This document shows positions 54,441-64,000 of a stretch of 64,000 nt of DNA, one piece after another. The stretch's first letter is position 1, and every line of letters begins with the position of its first letter. Source of the stretch: Limnobacter sp. SAORIC-580 (GTDB taxonomy: Bacteria > Pseudomonadota > Gammaproteobacteria > Burkholderiales > Burkholderiaceae_B); assembly GCF_013004065.1 (NCBI RefSeq), contig NZ_CP053084.1:1860001-1924000 (forward strand), given 5' to 3'. The notes below the pieces were generated by a model. It had not been told where the DNA came from. It saw nothing but the letters and a program-made list of their open reading frames with translations, and did not search any database. The translations under genes and the position numbers were made by a program.

Positions 54441-55712
54441 TCAGGATTTGTCTTTGCTGCTGGCCACTTTGGGCTGGTCTTCGTAGATCAGCAAAGGCTG
54501 GCCCGTACCGTTGATTGTATTTTCATCAATCACCACTTTCTTGACATTCGTGTCGCCAGGCAGATCGTACATAATGCCGAGCAAAGCCTGTTCAAGAATG
54601 GTTCTCAAACCACGCGCACCTGTTTTGCGCTGAATTGCTTTCTTGGCAATTGCGCTTAACGCCGATGGGCGAACTTCGAGTTCAGCACCGTCCATCTCAA
54701 GCAGCTTTTCGAACTGCTTGACCATGGCATTTTTCGGCTTGGTCAAAATCTCGATCAGAGCGGGTTCATCCAGTTCTTCGAGGGTGGCAATTACAGGCAA
54801 GCGACCCACCAATTCAGGAATGATACCGAACTTGATCAAGTCTTCTGGCTCAACTTCTGCCAGCAGGGTGCCCACATTGCCCTCTTCCTTGCTTTTCACG
54901 GTTGCACCAAAGCCAATACCCGAACGCTCGGAACGGTTACGAATCACCTTGTCCAAACCTTCAAATGCACCACCCACGATAAATAGTACGTTGGTGGTGT
55001 CAATTTGAACGAAATCCTGGTTGGGGTGTTTGCGGCCGCCCTGTGGAGGAACAGAGGCCACAGTGCCCTCAATCAATTTCAGCAAGGCTTGTTGTACACC
55101 CTCGCCCGACACATCGCGTGTAATGGACGGGTTGTCTGACTTGCGGGAAATCTTGTCGATTTCGTCAATATAAACAATGCCGCGCTGCGCTTTTTCGACT
55201 TCATAGTTGCAGCTTTGCAGCAGTTTCTGAATGATGTTTTCCACATCTTCGCCCACGTAACCGGCTTCGGTCAGCGTAGTGGCATCGGCAATGACGAAAG
55301 GTACATTCAACAAACGGGCCAGAGTTTGGGCCAACAGCGTTTTACCCGAACCCGTTGGACCAACCAGCAAAATATTGCTTTTCGTCAGTTCAATGTCGTC
55401 TTTCTTGCTCATGTGGCGCAAGCGTTTGTAGTGGTTGTAAACCGCTACAGCCAGCACACGCTTGGCTTTGTCCTGCCCAATCACATACTGGTCAAGAATG
55501 GAACGAATTTCCTGAGGGGTGGGTAGCTTGTCGCCGCCACCTGTGGCCGTGGCCTCCGCTGCTTCATCACGAATGATGTCGTTGCACAACTCAATGCATT
55601 CATCGCAGATGAACACAGAGGGCCCTGCGATCAATTTTTTTACCTCATGCTGGCTTTTGCCGCAGAAGGAGCAATACAGCAGCTTTTCGCTTGAGCCTTT
55701 CTTTTCTGACAT
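54441..55712 (-). CDS. clpX: ClpX AAA+ unfoldase subunit of ClpXP
   Basis: A 423-residue protein. The N-terminal zinc domain with four cysteines ([18 protein letters not shown]), Walker [13 protein letters not shown] and Walker [11 protein letters not shown] are present, and the ClpP-contacting loop region follows. It unfolds tagged proteins and feeds them to ClpP, encoded 64 bases upstream. Confidence 0.97.
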   Translation of the reverse strand: MSEKKGSSEKLLYCSFCGKSQHEVKKLIAGPSVFICDECIELCNDIIRDEAAEATATGGGDKLPTPQEIRSILDQYVIGQDKAKRVLAVAVYNHYKRLRHMSKKDDIELTKSNILLVGPTGSGKTLLAQTLARLLNVPFVIADATTLTEAGYVGEDVENIIQKLLQSCNYEVEKAQRGIVYIDEIDKISRKSDNPSITRDVSGEGVQQALLKLIEGTVASVPPQGGRKHPNQDFVQIDTTNVLFIVGGAFEGLDKVIRNRSERSGIGFGATVKSKEEGNVGTLLAEVEPEDLIKFGIIPELVGRLPVIATLEELDEPALIEILTKPKNAMVKQFEKLLEMDGAELEVRPSALSAIAKKAIQRKTGARGLRTILEQALLGIMYDLPGDTNVKKVVIDENTINGTGQPLLIYEDQPKVASSKDKS

Positions 55713-55776
55713 CTTTTATCCTCTGGAAAGCCCCCGCAGGGGCAATCAAGAAATCAAGGTTTTAATGTTACTGCAG

Positions 55777-56445
55777 TTACTTCTTGTCGGCCGGAGGCAC
55801 ACGGTGCTTCAACACGTCGTCAATCAAGCCATACTCTTTGGCAGAGTCTGCACCCATAAAGTTATCACGATCTGTGTCACGCGCAATCTCTTCGATGGTC
55901 TTACCTGTGTTCTCAGCCAGTATTCCGTTCAATTTCTCACGCAAATACAAGATTTCCTTGGCATGAATTTCAATGTCGGATGCCTGACCCTGCACGCCAC
56001 CCAAAGGCTGGTGAATCATGATTCGGCTGTTGGGCAGCGAAAAACGCTTGCCCTTGGTGCCAGAAGACAACAAGAACGCGCCCATGCTGGCCGCCAGGCC
56101 TGTACAAAGAGTTGAAACATCGGGTTTGATGAACTGCATGGTGTCGTAAATGGCCATGCCCGCTGACACAGAACCACCTGGGCTGTTGATATACAGCGCA
56201 ATGTCTTTGTCGGGGTTTTCGCTTTCGAGGAACAACATTTGCGCCACGATGACGTTGGCCATTTGATCGTTGATCGGCCCCACCAGGAAAATAACGCGCT
56301 CTTTGAGCAAGCGCGAATAAATGTCATAGGCCCGCTCGCCCCGACCACTTTGCTCAATCACCATGGGCACGTACATATTGCCCTGGGTTTCAAGCGCACC
56401 AGAATTGTTCATGTTGTTAGTCATAGAGCGAGGGTTCCACATCAT
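55777..56445 (-). CDS. clpP: ATP-dependent Clp protease proteolytic subunit
   Basis: A 222-residue protein. Catalytic Ser in [11 protein letters not shown], His in [10 protein letters not shown], Asp in the [11 protein letters not shown] region. The first in-frame ATGs are 56445 and 56442. It directly abuts the tig stop codon, so tig-clpP-clpX is one operon. It forms the barrel protease of ClpXP. Confidence 0.97.
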   Translation of the reverse strand: MMWNPRSMTNNMNNSGALETQGNMYVPMVIEQSGRGERAYDIYSRLLKERVIFLVGPINDQMANVIVAQMLFLESENPDKDIALYINSPGGSVSAGMAIYDTMQFIKPDVSTLCTGLAASMGAFLLSSGTKGKRFSLPNSRIMIHQPLGGVQGQASDIEIHAKEILYLREKLNGILAENTGKTIEEIARDTDRDNFMGADSAKEYGLIDDVLKHRVPPADKK

Positions 56446-57750
56446 TTATTTATTTCCCATCAGTTCGTCAAAGGACAATTTCTTTTCAACCACTTTGGAT
56501 TTGCTCAAAGCGAATTCAACCACATTGTCTTCCAGAATAACCGCTTCCACATCCGCCAAACGGGCGCGATCCTGGAAATACCACTGCATCACTTCCGCAG
56601 GGTTCTCGTAGCTTTGGGCCTGCTCTTCGATGAAGGCACGCACCTGCTCGGGTTTGGCTTGCAAGCTGTTTTCTTTTACCAAGTCTGACACGATCAGGCC
56701 CAAGCGAACACGGCGCTCGGCTTGTGCAGCGAAAATGTCTTCGGGCAGCTGAATTTCTTCCACGTTTTGCATGCCACGGGCCTTCAGGTCCTGGCGTGCA
56801 CGGGAGGCCAATTCGGTGGTTTCAGATTGAATCAGGGCTTTGGGCACATCGAATTCAGTCACTTTCAACAGTGCATTCATGACTGCTTCTTTGGTTTGCG
56901 CCTTGGTGCGGTTGCTGACTTCGCGGCTCAAGTTCACGCGCACGTCTTCACGCAGCTTTTCCAGGGAACCGTCAGCGATGCCCATGGCCTTGGCGAACTC
57001 TTCGTTCAGTTCAGGCAACTGGGGGCCTTCCACTTTCTTGATTGTGATTGTGAACTGGGCAGTTTTACCTGCAACGTCCTTGCCGTGGTAATCGGCCGGG
57101 AAAGCCAGGTCGAAGGTTTTCTCTTCGCCTTTTTTCAAGCCCTTTGCCGCAGCTTCAAATTCAGGCAGCATTTGGCCCTTGCCGATTACAAACGAGAAGT
57201 CTTCGGCTGTGCCGCCATCGAAGGGGACGTCGTCAATTTTACCGACGAAATCCAGAGTTACCTTGTCTTCTTCAGCGGAGCCACGGTCTACTTCAGCAAA
57301 ACTGGCGCGCTGCTTGCGCAGAATTTCAATGGTTTTGTCCACTTCAGAGTCGGACACTTCAACCACTGTTTTCTCGATTTCCAATGTAGCGAAGTCACCA
57401 AACTTCACTTCGGGGAACACTTCAAAAATGGCGTTGAACTCAAAAGCGTCGTCAGCGGCGTCCTTGGCGGCTTCGATGCGGGGCTGACCAGCCACACGCA
57501 GATCCTGCTTTTGAACTTCTTCGCTGAAAGTACGACCGATTTCATCGTTCAACACTTCAGAATGCACTTGGGGACCATAGTTTTGTACCACCATTTTCAT
57601 GGGCACTTTACCTGGGCGGAAACCGGGCATGCGAGCTGTACGAGCTACCTTTTTCAGGCGCTTTTCAACTTCAGCATTGATTTTTTCAACCGACAGCTTC
57701 AAGGAAATGGTTTTCTCGAGTGAGCTGGCAGTGGTGGTTGTTTCAGTCAT
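56446..57750 (-). CDS. tig: Trigger factor
   Basis: 434 residues from the ATG at 57750 (MTETTTTASSLEKTISLKL); the upstream in-frame start is less likely. Ribosome-binding N-domain (signature region GFRPGKVPMKMV), FKBP-type isomerase domain (VTLDFVGKIDDVPFDGG) and the C-terminal chaperone arms are present. It folds new chains at the ribosome exit. First gene of the tig-clpP-clpX operon. Confidence 0.97.
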   Translation of the reverse strand: MTETTTTASSLEKTISLKLSVEKINAEVEKRLKKVARTARMPGFRPGKVPMKMVVQNYGPQVHSEVLNDEIGRTFSEEVQKQDLRVAGQPRIEAAKDAADDAFEFNAIFEVFPEVKFGDFATLEIEKTVVEVSDSEVDKTIEILRKQRASFAEVDRGSAEEDKVTLDFVGKIDDVPFDGGTAEDFSFVIGKGQMLPEFEAAAKGLKKGEEKTFDLAFPADYHGKDVAGKTAQFTITIKKVEGPQLPELNEEFAKAMGIADGSLEKLREDVRVNLSREVSNRTKAQTKEAVMNALLKVTEFDVPKALIQSETTELASRARQDLKARGMQNVEEIQLPEDIFAAQAERRVRLGLIVSDLVKENSLQAKPEQVRAFIEEQAQSYENPAEVMQWYFQDRARLADVEAVILEDNVVEFALSKSKVVEKKLSFDELMGNK

Positions 57751-57916
57751 TTGGAACTCTTGAACTAGTTGCCTTGGCAAGGTTGACCAAGGGGGTGGTT
57801 AATGGGCGTAAAGGCTCTACAATTGCCGATATCTTACACAAGTATGAAGCTGCTTTGGCGGGGGCTTGGTAAAACTGGACCGCCCCAGAAGCGATATACC
57901 CGGGGCACAAGAGGGG

Positions 57917-58001
57917 TGGTGCGGATGAAAGGACTCGAACCTTCACGTATTGCTACGCCAGAACCTAAATCTGGTGCGTCTACCAATTTCGCCACATCCG
58001 C
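57917..58001 (-). tRNA. tRNA-Leu (anticodon TAG)
   Basis: 85 bases with encoded CCA. Acceptor GCGGATG/CATCCGC, anticodon stem CCAGA/TCTGG with loop TTTAGGT, long variable arm, T-loop TTCGAGT. A perfect -10 TATAAT lies just upstream (58019-58014). It decodes CUA. Confidence 0.95.
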
Positions 58002-58088
58002 ATGCAGGCGCGCATTATAGCCCGATTTTAACTTTGAAGCCCTTACAATGTCACTTATTGACTGGATTACCCCCAATTAGAAGGTGAC

Positions 58089-58934
58089 ATGGCCGTATCT
58101 CTAGAAAACCCGCTTGCCTACTGCCGCGAGAAAGTAAGCGGGGAAACCGCCTCCCTGCACTACGCAACTCTGTTTCAAACCGAGGAACTGAAGGCATTTT
58201 GGCTTGGCTGCTTCACCTTGAATCACGAGTTGCGGCAGGCTTGCCTGAAGCAGCTGGAGGCTGGCTTGACACAGGTCAAACTGGGCTGGTGGCAAAACGC
58301 CCTCGCCAACGCCGGGGGCAACAGCAACCCTCACCCGGTCATTACCGCGATATCAAAACCAGTGATTGCCACACTACCGGCAGAGCACTGGGGCGAATTG
58401 ATTAACCGGGTGGCCAGCGGATGCGAGCCCAAGCGTTACAACAGCATGGCGGATTGGCACAACGACGTACTGTTGGAAACCAAGCCCTGGGTTCACTTGG
58501 TTCAGGCCCGTTTTGGATATCCAAACACGGATTGCACACAGTTGCTGGAATTCTGGACTTCAGCCACCCGCCTGTGCCAGTTGCTCAGGCTGGCAAAGTA
58601 CCTGGACCAGGGATTTCAGCCCTTGCCTGTTGAATTGCTGGCCAAACACGGGGTAACAGCAGATCAAATCAAACGCAGGGAACACAGCGAGGCCAGTACA
58701 ACCCTGTTCAGCGAGGTGGGCGAGCATCTGCTTGAAAGAACCGACCTGGCCTGGAAAAACATGCCTGCAGACCAACGCCTGTTTACAAGACCATTGCGGG
58801 CGCTGTTCCGCATGCGTGTTGCCGAACTGAAAGTGCACCAAGCCGCTGGTTACCGTTTATTGACCGAGCAAAAAATCATCACCCCTTTCAAGAAATTCAG
58901 CATTGCATGGACAACACAAGTACTGAGATGGTAA
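58089..58934 (+). CDS. Squalene/phytoene synthase-fold protein, probably non-catalytic
   Basis: A 281-residue protein. The overall pattern (YCREKVSGETASLHYATLF; QVKLGWWQNAL; LLRLAKYLDQGFQPLPVELL) matches the squalene/phytoene synthase superfamily. The two Asp-rich magnesium motifs needed for prenyl transfer are absent; the first is replaced by CFTLNHELR. This resembles the NDUFAF6-like branch, linked to respiratory complex assembly. AAGGTG precedes the ATG. Convergent with the RND pump genes. Confidence 0.72.
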   Translation: MAVSLENPLAYCREKVSGETASLHYATLFQTEELKAFWLGCFTLNHELRQACLKQLEAGLTQVKLGWWQNALANAGGNSNPHPVITAISKPVIATLPAEHWGELINRVASGCEPKRYNSMADWHNDVLLETKPWVHLVQARFGYPNTDCTQLLEFWTSATRLCQLLRLAKYLDQGFQPLPVELLAKHGVTADQIKRREHSEASTTLFSEVGEHLLERTDLAWKNMPADQRLFTRPLRALFRMRVAELKVHQAAGYRLLTEQKIITPFKKFSIAWTTQVLRW

Positions 58935-58948
58935 TTTCCGGCCCCGGT

Positions 58949-61900
58949 TTACAACTTGGGTTTGCGAATTCTATAAGCTGCAGCGTACAACGCTGGCAGG
59001 AAAAACAGGGTTAGCAGAGTAGCCACAATCAACCCGCCCATGATCGCCACTGCCATGGGCCCCCAGAACTGCGAACGCATCAATGGAATCATGGCCAGCA
59101 CGGCGGCCGCTGCAGTCAGTAAAATTGGCCGAGAGCGCCGAATGGTCGAGCCAATGATGGCCTCATAAGGGTCTACACCAGCTGCCCTGTCTTGCTCGAT
59201 TTGGTCCACCAAAATAACCGAATTTCGAATGATCATCCCGAACAAGGCAATCACGCCCAGCTGTGCAACAAACCCAAACGGGCGCGCAGTGATGATCAAG
59301 GCCAAAGCGGCACCAATAATTCCCAACGGGCCGGTGAAGTAAACCAGCAAGGTTCGGCCAAAGCTTTTCAGTTGCAACATCAGCAAGGTAAGCACGATAA
59401 ACAGCATCAAAGGCACATTGGCCATGATCGACTGCTGTGCCTTGCCAGAATCAGCGGCAAGCCCATCCAGATTCACTGATACACCCAGCGGTAATTCAGC
59501 ACGAAGCGGATCGAGGGCCTTGTTCATGGCCAAAGCAACGGTGGTGCCCTGAATACCGGAGACCACATCGGCCTTTACAGTAATTCCGAACTCACCACCC
59601 TCACGCCAAATCACCCCAGGCTCAAAGCTCATGGTGACATTGCCCACCTGGGACAAGGGCACATAGGCACCGCTTGCTGTGGGAACGTTGGCATTCATGA
59701 GTTCAGCCAGGGTGTCGCGTTCGCTTTCAGGGTTGCGAAACACAATATCGATCAGGCGATTATTTTCCCGGTACTGCCCAATGGTTACGCCTGACAAAAT
59801 GACATGCGAGGACTCCGCAATACTTTGGCTGCTAACCCCCAAGGCACGGGCGCGAGCCTGGTCTACCTCAACCTTCATCACCTTGATGTTTTCATTCCAG
59901 TTGTCATGCGTGCCGCGGGTATATTCGCTGGAGGCTACCGCCTCTTTCACCTTGTCGGCCACCACTCGTACCACGCGTGGATCCGGGCCCTGCACCACAA
60001 ACTGAACGGGATAAGTGACGGGCGGGCCATTGGGCAACAGGGTAATTCGCGGGCGAATGTCGGGGAAGTTGCCTTCCAGATGCGCTTTCAGTTTGCCCCG
60101 AAGTATTTCCCGGTCTTCGAATGTTTTGGGAATGACAATCAGCTCGGCCAAATTGCTTTGCACAAATTTTTGATCCAGCGACAGATAAAAACGCGGCGCG
60201 CCATCACCCACAAAACTGGCATAGCCCTGCACTTCGGGTTGCTTGGCCAACCACTGCTCAAGCTTGATCGCCTGTTTTTCGGTTTCCTCAAATGCGGTGC
60301 CCTCGGGCAACCACAAATTCACCATGATTTCCAAACGGTTGGAATCAGGGAAAAACTGCTGCTCAATGAATTTGAAAGAATAGCCGCCACCGATAAAAGC
60401 CAGCACGGTGACCGATATCGTGATCCAGCGGTGGTTAACGCACACCTCAATCCAGTGGCGGAAGCGCTGGTAAAACGGTGTGTCGAACACCTCCGTGTGG
60501 CCCTGCCCGTCTTTGGGCTTTTTAAGCAACCAATAGCCAATGTAAGGCACAAAAATAACTGCGACAAACCAAGACAACACCAAGGCAATGGCGGTCACCG
60601 CAAAAATTGAATAGGTGTATTCCCCCGCTGCCGATTGCGCCAGGGCAATGGGCAGAAAGCCCGCTGCTGTAATCAAGGTGCCTGTCAGCATGGGAATCGC
60701 CGTGGAGTCGTAAGCAAAAATAGCCGCATCGAAGCGCGAATAACCCTCTTCAAGTTTGCGAACCATCATTTCAACCGCGATGATCGCATCGTCCACCAAC
60801 AAACCCAGAGCGATAATCAGCGCGCCCAGCGAAATTTTGTGCAGGTTAATGTTGAAAAACGACATGGCCAAAAAGGTAAGCGCCAGCACAAGAGGAATGG
60901 TCAGCGCAACGACCAAGCCCGGTCGGGTGTCAATTCGAAACGGTTTGCTGTGCAGCCCCAAACTCAAAAAGCTGACTGCCAACACAATTACAATCGCCTC
61001 AATCAGTACTTTCACAAACTCATTGACCGAGGTACTGACTGATTTGGGCTGATCCGCCACGCGCTGAAGCTCAATGCCCACGGGGAGTTCAGCCAGTATG
61101 CGGCGCTCAACTTTTTCCAACTCTTGGCCAAGGCGGATAATATCGCCACCATTGACCATGGAAATCCCCAAGCCAATCACCTCTTTGCCATTGAAGCGCA
61201 TTTTGGACACAGGTGGGTCTTGATAGCCGCGATGAACGTGGGCGATGTCTTTGAGCAGGAGTGTGTTTTTTCCCGCCCGAATCGGCAGGTTGGCAAGGTC
61301 TTCAATGGACTCAAACTGCCCCTGCACCCTTGACCACACTTTTTGCTCTTCCAGACTCAAAACACCCTGAGAAGTCACGACATTCTGGCTGTTGATTTGA
61401 TTGAAAATGTCTTGCGCAGAAATACCCAATTGCGCAATTTTGTAATGCGAGACATCGATAAACACTTTTTCAGGTTGAACGCCAAATAGCTGCACCTTGG
61501 CCACATCGGGCACTTTGAGCATTTCCTGACGTACCTGTGTCACGAAGTCCTTTAGCTCGGCATACTTGAATCCATCTGCGGAGAATGCCAGCAACACCCC
61601 AAAGGTATCGCCAAACTCATCGTTGAAAAATGGCCCTACGACACCACGCGGCAGTGTTCCAGCCATGTCGCTGACCCGTTTTCGTGTGGTGTACCAAATG
61701 TCGGCCACTTGCCTGGGCGGTGCGCTGTCATCCAGTTGAAGAAAAATGACGGTTTCACCAGGCTTGGAGTACGAGCGTATTTTGTAGGCGTAAGGAATTT
61801 CCTGAATTACCTTTTCAATCGGGTCGGCCACCTGCTGACCCATTTGCATGGCGGTTGCTCCTGGCCAGTAGGCACGCACCACCATGCCGCGAAACACGAA

Positions 61901-62026
61901 TGGCGGGTCTTCTTCCTGGCCCAAGGAGAAAAATGCGGCGACTCCGGCGAAAATGAATACCGCCAGAAGGTATCGAACCAATGGCTGGTTTTCAAGCGCC
62001 CAGCGCGACAGGTTGATTTTTCTCAT
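58949..62026 (-). CDS. RND-family efflux transporter permease
   Basis: A 1025-residue inner-membrane pump of the AcrB/HAE1 type. The proton-relay aspartate pair lies in TM4 (ALGLLVDDAIIAVEMMV). Two large periplasmic porter loops and twelve helices are evident by hydrophobicity. It exports hydrophobic or toxic compounds using proton flow. The start overlaps the adaptor gene's stop by 4 bases (ATGA). No outer-membrane TolC-like gene is in the window. Confidence 0.94.
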   Translation of the reverse strand: MRKINLSRWALENQPLVRYLLAVFIFAGVAAFFSLGQEEDPPFVFRGMVVRAYWPGATAMQMGQQVADPIEKVIQEIPYAYKIRSYSKPGETVIFLQLDDSAPPRQVADIWYTTRKRVSDMAGTLPRGVVGPFFNDEFGDTFGVLLAFSADGFKYAELKDFVTQVRQEMLKVPDVAKVQLFGVQPEKVFIDVSHYKIAQLGISAQDIFNQINSQNVVTSQGVLSLEEQKVWSRVQGQFESIEDLANLPIRAGKNTLLLKDIAHVHRGYQDPPVSKMRFNGKEVIGLGISMVNGGDIIRLGQELEKVERRILAELPVGIELQRVADQPKSVSTSVNEFVKVLIEAIVIVLAVSFLSLGLHSKPFRIDTRPGLVVALTIPLVLALTFLAMSFFNINLHKISLGALIIALGLLVDDAIIAVEMMVRKLEEGYSRFDAAIFAYDSTAIPMLTGTLITAAGFLPIALAQSAAGEYTYSIFAVTAIALVLSWFVAVIFVPYIGYWLLKKPKDGQGHTEVFDTPFYQRFRHWIEVCVNHRWITISVTVLAFIGGGYSFKFIEQQFFPDSNRLEIMVNLWLPEGTAFEETEKQAIKLEQWLAKQPEVQGYASFVGDGAPRFYLSLDQKFVQSNLAELIVIPKTFEDREILRGKLKAHLEGNFPDIRPRITLLPNGPPVTYPVQFVVQGPDPRVVRVVADKVKEAVASSEYTRGTHDNWNENIKVMKVEVDQARARALGVSSQSIAESSHVILSGVTIGQYRENNRLIDIVFRNPESERDTLAELMNANVPTASGAYVPLSQVGNVTMSFEPGVIWREGGEFGITVKADVVSGIQGTTVALAMNKALDPLRAELPLGVSVNLDGLAADSGKAQQSIMANVPLMLFIVLTLLMLQLKSFGRTLLVYFTGPLGIIGAALALIITARPFGFVAQLGVIALFGMIIRNSVILVDQIEQDRAAGVDPYEAIIGSTIRRSRPILLTAAAAVLAMIPLMRSQFWGPMAVAIMGGLIVATLLTLFFLPALYAAAYRIRKPKL

Positions 62027-63123
62027 TTGGAAAGATCGCTTGTTTCAATGAAGCGACGAACCTTTTGGCCTTCGTTCAGAACGTGGGTGCCGGCAGTGAC
62101 AATCAACTCGCCATTGTTTAGGCCGTCTTTGACCAGAAAGTCGCTTTCAGAGACGTCATGGGGTTGAACAATCCGTTTGTTGACCACACCTTGCTTTTCA
62201 TCGAATACCCAAACAAAAGCACCAGTGTGCTCGGCCACCAGGGCTGAAATTGGAAGCTTGAACGCGGTCGACTTGGCGGCAGTTGAAAACTGCACTGTCG
62301 CACTCATTCCAAAACGGGACATTCTGGCTGGGTCGTTGACATCCAGTAACACCGCAAACGTGCGTGTTACCGGGTCTGCCACCGGAGAAACTTCCCGCAC
62401 TTTTGCATTCAAAGACTGTTCACCAGACCAAAGCAATACGCGCGCATCCTGACCCGGCTTGATCGCACTGACCCGGCTCTCGGGCACAGCCATGCTGACC
62501 TGCACATCATTCTCATCAGCCCACTGGACCACAGCCTGACCTGGCGCCAACACCTGCCCTGCTTCGGCATACACGCTGGAAATAACACCACTGCCCGGAG
62601 CACGCAGGTCGCCATATTGCCGCTGATTGGCCTGCGTGCTCAACTGGGCGCGAGCCTGACTCAAACGACTGCCCGCGGCATCGAAGGCCAACTGTCGACG
62701 ATCAAGCTCTGCCTGGCTGATAAAATTTTGTTGTTTCAGGGTTTTGGCGCGATCCAGATCGGTTTTCAACTGCGCATGCTCAGTGGCTGCTGCATCAAAT
62801 TGCGCCTGGGCCGCCTGCAAGGCAAGGCTCAAATCCCGGGGATCAATTTTTGCAAGTACCTGGCCTTTCGTAACCTTGTCTCCAACATCCACCAGGCGTA
62901 CCGTCAATTTCCCGCCCACCTGAAAGCTGAGTTTTGCCTGAAAACGGGGTTCAATTTGCCCGGGAAAACTTTCTTCAAAGGTGCTCCCACCGGCTTGCAG
63001 CTCAATCACACGAACTGGTCGAATGACTTCAGTGGTGTCTATTTCGGGGCGGGAACAAGCGGCAAGCAGGAGTGAGCCCACGGCGGCCCACACAACAGGC
63101 AAAAACAAACGGCTTTTGGACAT
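62023..63123 (-). CDS. RND efflux periplasmic adaptor lipoprotein
   Basis: A 366-residue protein. Lipoprotein signal LLLAAC (Cys23), biotinyl-lipoyl halves (AKLSFQVGGKLTVRLVDVG; DLRAPGSGVISSVYAEAG) around a coiled-coil hairpin, then beta-barrel and membrane-proximal domains. It links the RND permease, encoded downstream with a 4-base overlap, to an outer-membrane channel. The leader has a possible TTGACT-N17-GACAAT promoter. Confidence 0.92.
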   Translation of the reverse strand: MSKSRLFLPVVWAAVGSLLLAACSRPEIDTTEVIRPVRVIELQAGGSTFEESFPGQIEPRFQAKLSFQVGGKLTVRLVDVGDKVTKGQVLAKIDPRDLSLALQAAQAQFDAAATEHAQLKTDLDRAKTLKQQNFISQAELDRRQLAFDAAGSRLSQARAQLSTQANQRQYGDLRAPGSGVISSVYAEAGQVLAPGQAVVQWADENDVQVSMAVPESRVSAIKPGQDARVLLWSGEQSLNAKVREVSPVADPVTRTFAVLLDVNDPARMSRFGMSATVQFSTAAKSTAFKLPISALVAEHTGAFVWVFDEKQGVVNKRIVQPHDVSESDFLVKDGLNNGELIVTAGTHVLNEGQKVRRFIETSDLSK

Positions 63124-63197
63124 GGATCGCTCAGTAGAGTGAATTTATTGTTATCTGCGCAATTGTCGTATCAATCAAACGTCAAGTCAAAATTGAG

Positions 63198-64000
63198 TCA
63201 AAAACAATCCAGCTTGTCTCTCAGCGCAGCAAGTGCCTTCTCAACTCGATCCACACCAATCACTTCAATACCGTCAATGGGCTGCTTGGGTGCGTTGCTG
63301 GCCGGCACAATCGCATGGGTAAAGCCAAGTTTGGCAGCTTCGCGCAGCCTTTCCTGCCCACGCGGTGCCGGGCGCAACTCACCAGACAAGCCGATTTCGC
63401 CAAACACTACCAACTCTTTGGGCAAGCGTTTGTTGCGCAACGAGGACACCATGGCCAAAACAATCGCGAGGTCGGCCGCAGGTTCCGAAATTCGTACGCC
63501 GCCCACCGCATTGATAAAAATATCTTGATCAAAAAACTGAAGGCCCGCATGGCGATGCATCACCGCCAGCAACATGGCCAGGCGATTTTGCTCCAGGCCC
63601 ACTGACAACCTGCGCGGTGAAGGTGAATGCGAGGAATCCACCAAAGCCTGGATTTCAACCAGCAATGGCCTTGCTCCTTCTTGCGTGCACATTACACAGG
63701 AACCAGCCACCCATTCAGCCGTCTGCGACAAAAACAGGGCCGAGGGGTTGTTGACACCTTTCAAACCACGGTCAGTCATGGCAAACACGCCCAGTTCGTT
63801 CACCGCACCAAACCGGTTTTTAAATGCACGCACCAAACGGAATGAAGATTGTGAATCCCCTTCGAAATACAGCACGGTGTCCACAATGTGTTCAAGCACA
63901 CGCGGCCCTGCAAGGGTACCCTCTTTGGTGACGTGGCCCACCAAAATGGTGGTGACCCCCATGGCTTTGGCAAGCCGTGTCAGCTGGCTTGCACATTCGC
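63198..64000 (-). CDS. radA: DNA repair protein RadA, 5' part outside window
   Basis: The frame stays open to base 64000, adding ECASQLTRLAKA before the visible ATG at 63962, so the gene is cut by the window edge. Visible: end of the RecA-like core (TTILVGHVTKEG, LEHIVDTVLYFEGD, KNRFG motif) and the Lon-like C-terminal domain (GGVRISEPAADLAIVLAMVSS). It acts in recombination intermediate processing. Confidence 0.94.
   Translation of the reverse strand, partial: ECASQLTRLAKAMGVTTILVGHVTKEGTLAGPRVLEHIVDTVLYFEGDSQSSFRLVRAFKNRFGAVNELGVFAMTDRGLKGVNNPSALFLSQTAEWVAGSCVMCTQEGARPLLVEIQALVDSSHSPSPRRLSVGLEQNRLAMLLAVMHRHAGLQFFDQDIFINAVGGVRISEPAADLAIVLAMVSSLRNKRLPKELVVFGEIGLSGELRPAPRGQERLREAAKLGFTHAIVPASNAPKQPIDGIEVIGVDRVEKALAALRDKLDCF

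Noticed and set aside
56722..57723. 333-residue open frame on the plus strand within tig
   Set aside because: It is antisense to trigger factor; the Cys/Phe/His-rich composition is typical of reverse-strand artefacts.
1..64000. Mobile elements, prophage, CRISPR arrays, rRNA genes
   Set aside because: No transposase, integrase, phage structural gene, regular repeat-spacer array or rRNA sequence was recognised in either strand.

Overview
The window is a gene-dense stretch of a bacterial chromosome, about 92% coding by eye. It looks betaproteobacterial, order Burkholderiales. The evidence is the collinear block tig-clpP-clpX-lon-hupB-tRNA-Val/tRNA-Asp-ppiD, the uvrC-pgsA neighbourhood, the divergent ybbA/tesA pair, the moderate G+C content, and Tat-exported TRAP and nitrate-type binding proteins. 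A Limnobacter-like organism is my best guess, but that is inference only. I see no insertion sequence, prophage, CRISPR array or rRNA.

Layout. (1) 1-8821, plus strand: eight closely packed genes (SDR, parvulin-like PPIase, HupE/UreJ membrane protein, DUF3604 lipoprotein, metallo-beta-lactamase hydrolase, D-aminoacylase-like amidohydrolase, VOC protein, acetoacetate-decarboxylase-like protein) that read as one uncharacterised catabolic or transport operon. (2) 8837-12064: periplasmic asparaginase, divergent from a DUF1223-msrB-msrA oxidative-repair operon that has an ECF-sigma-like promoter. (3) 12075-16540, minus: a PhnD-like binding protein paired with a histidine kinase, then an acyl-CoA ligase and a DoxX-like protein. 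(4) 16607-20219: tRNA-Arg and the glycerol operon (GGCT-like gene, glpK, glpD). (5) 20275-23408: an SDR convergent with a Baeyer-Villiger monooxygenase/SDR operon whose promoter overlaps a dyad operator. (6) 23589-26899: a Gly/Ala-rich protein with an adhesin-type retention module and a choice-of-anchor I lipoprotein, separated by a strong hairpin. (7) 26983-30964: tRNA-Ser, a small membrane protein, and a nitrate-type ABC transporter behind a sigma-54 promoter with NtrC-like sites and a tandem-hairpin/terminator leader. (8) 31151-34800: a TRAP dicarboxylate/keto-acid-type transporter with an unusually large DctM subunit. (9) 34926-45653: an AraC-sensor-like orphan, nhaA, tRNA-Ser, DUF3422, pgsA, uvrC, uracil-DNA glycosylase and purL. 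(10) 45758-48716: nnr, ybbA and tesA, followed by a highly structured 300-base intergenic element. (11) 49047-57750: the proteostasis block. (12) 57917-64000: tRNA-Leu, a squalene-synthase-fold pseudoenzyme, an RND efflux pump and the 3' part of radA.

The most informative non-coding features are these: the nrt control region (sigma-54 promoter, GCACC/GGTGC repeats, and mutually exclusive hairpins resembling ANTAR antitermination); the GTAACC-N16-CGAA promoter ahead of the methionine sulfoxide reductase operon; the structured element at 48791-49015; the 13-bp hairpin abutting the choice-of-anchor I start codon; and the heat-shock promoter of lon.
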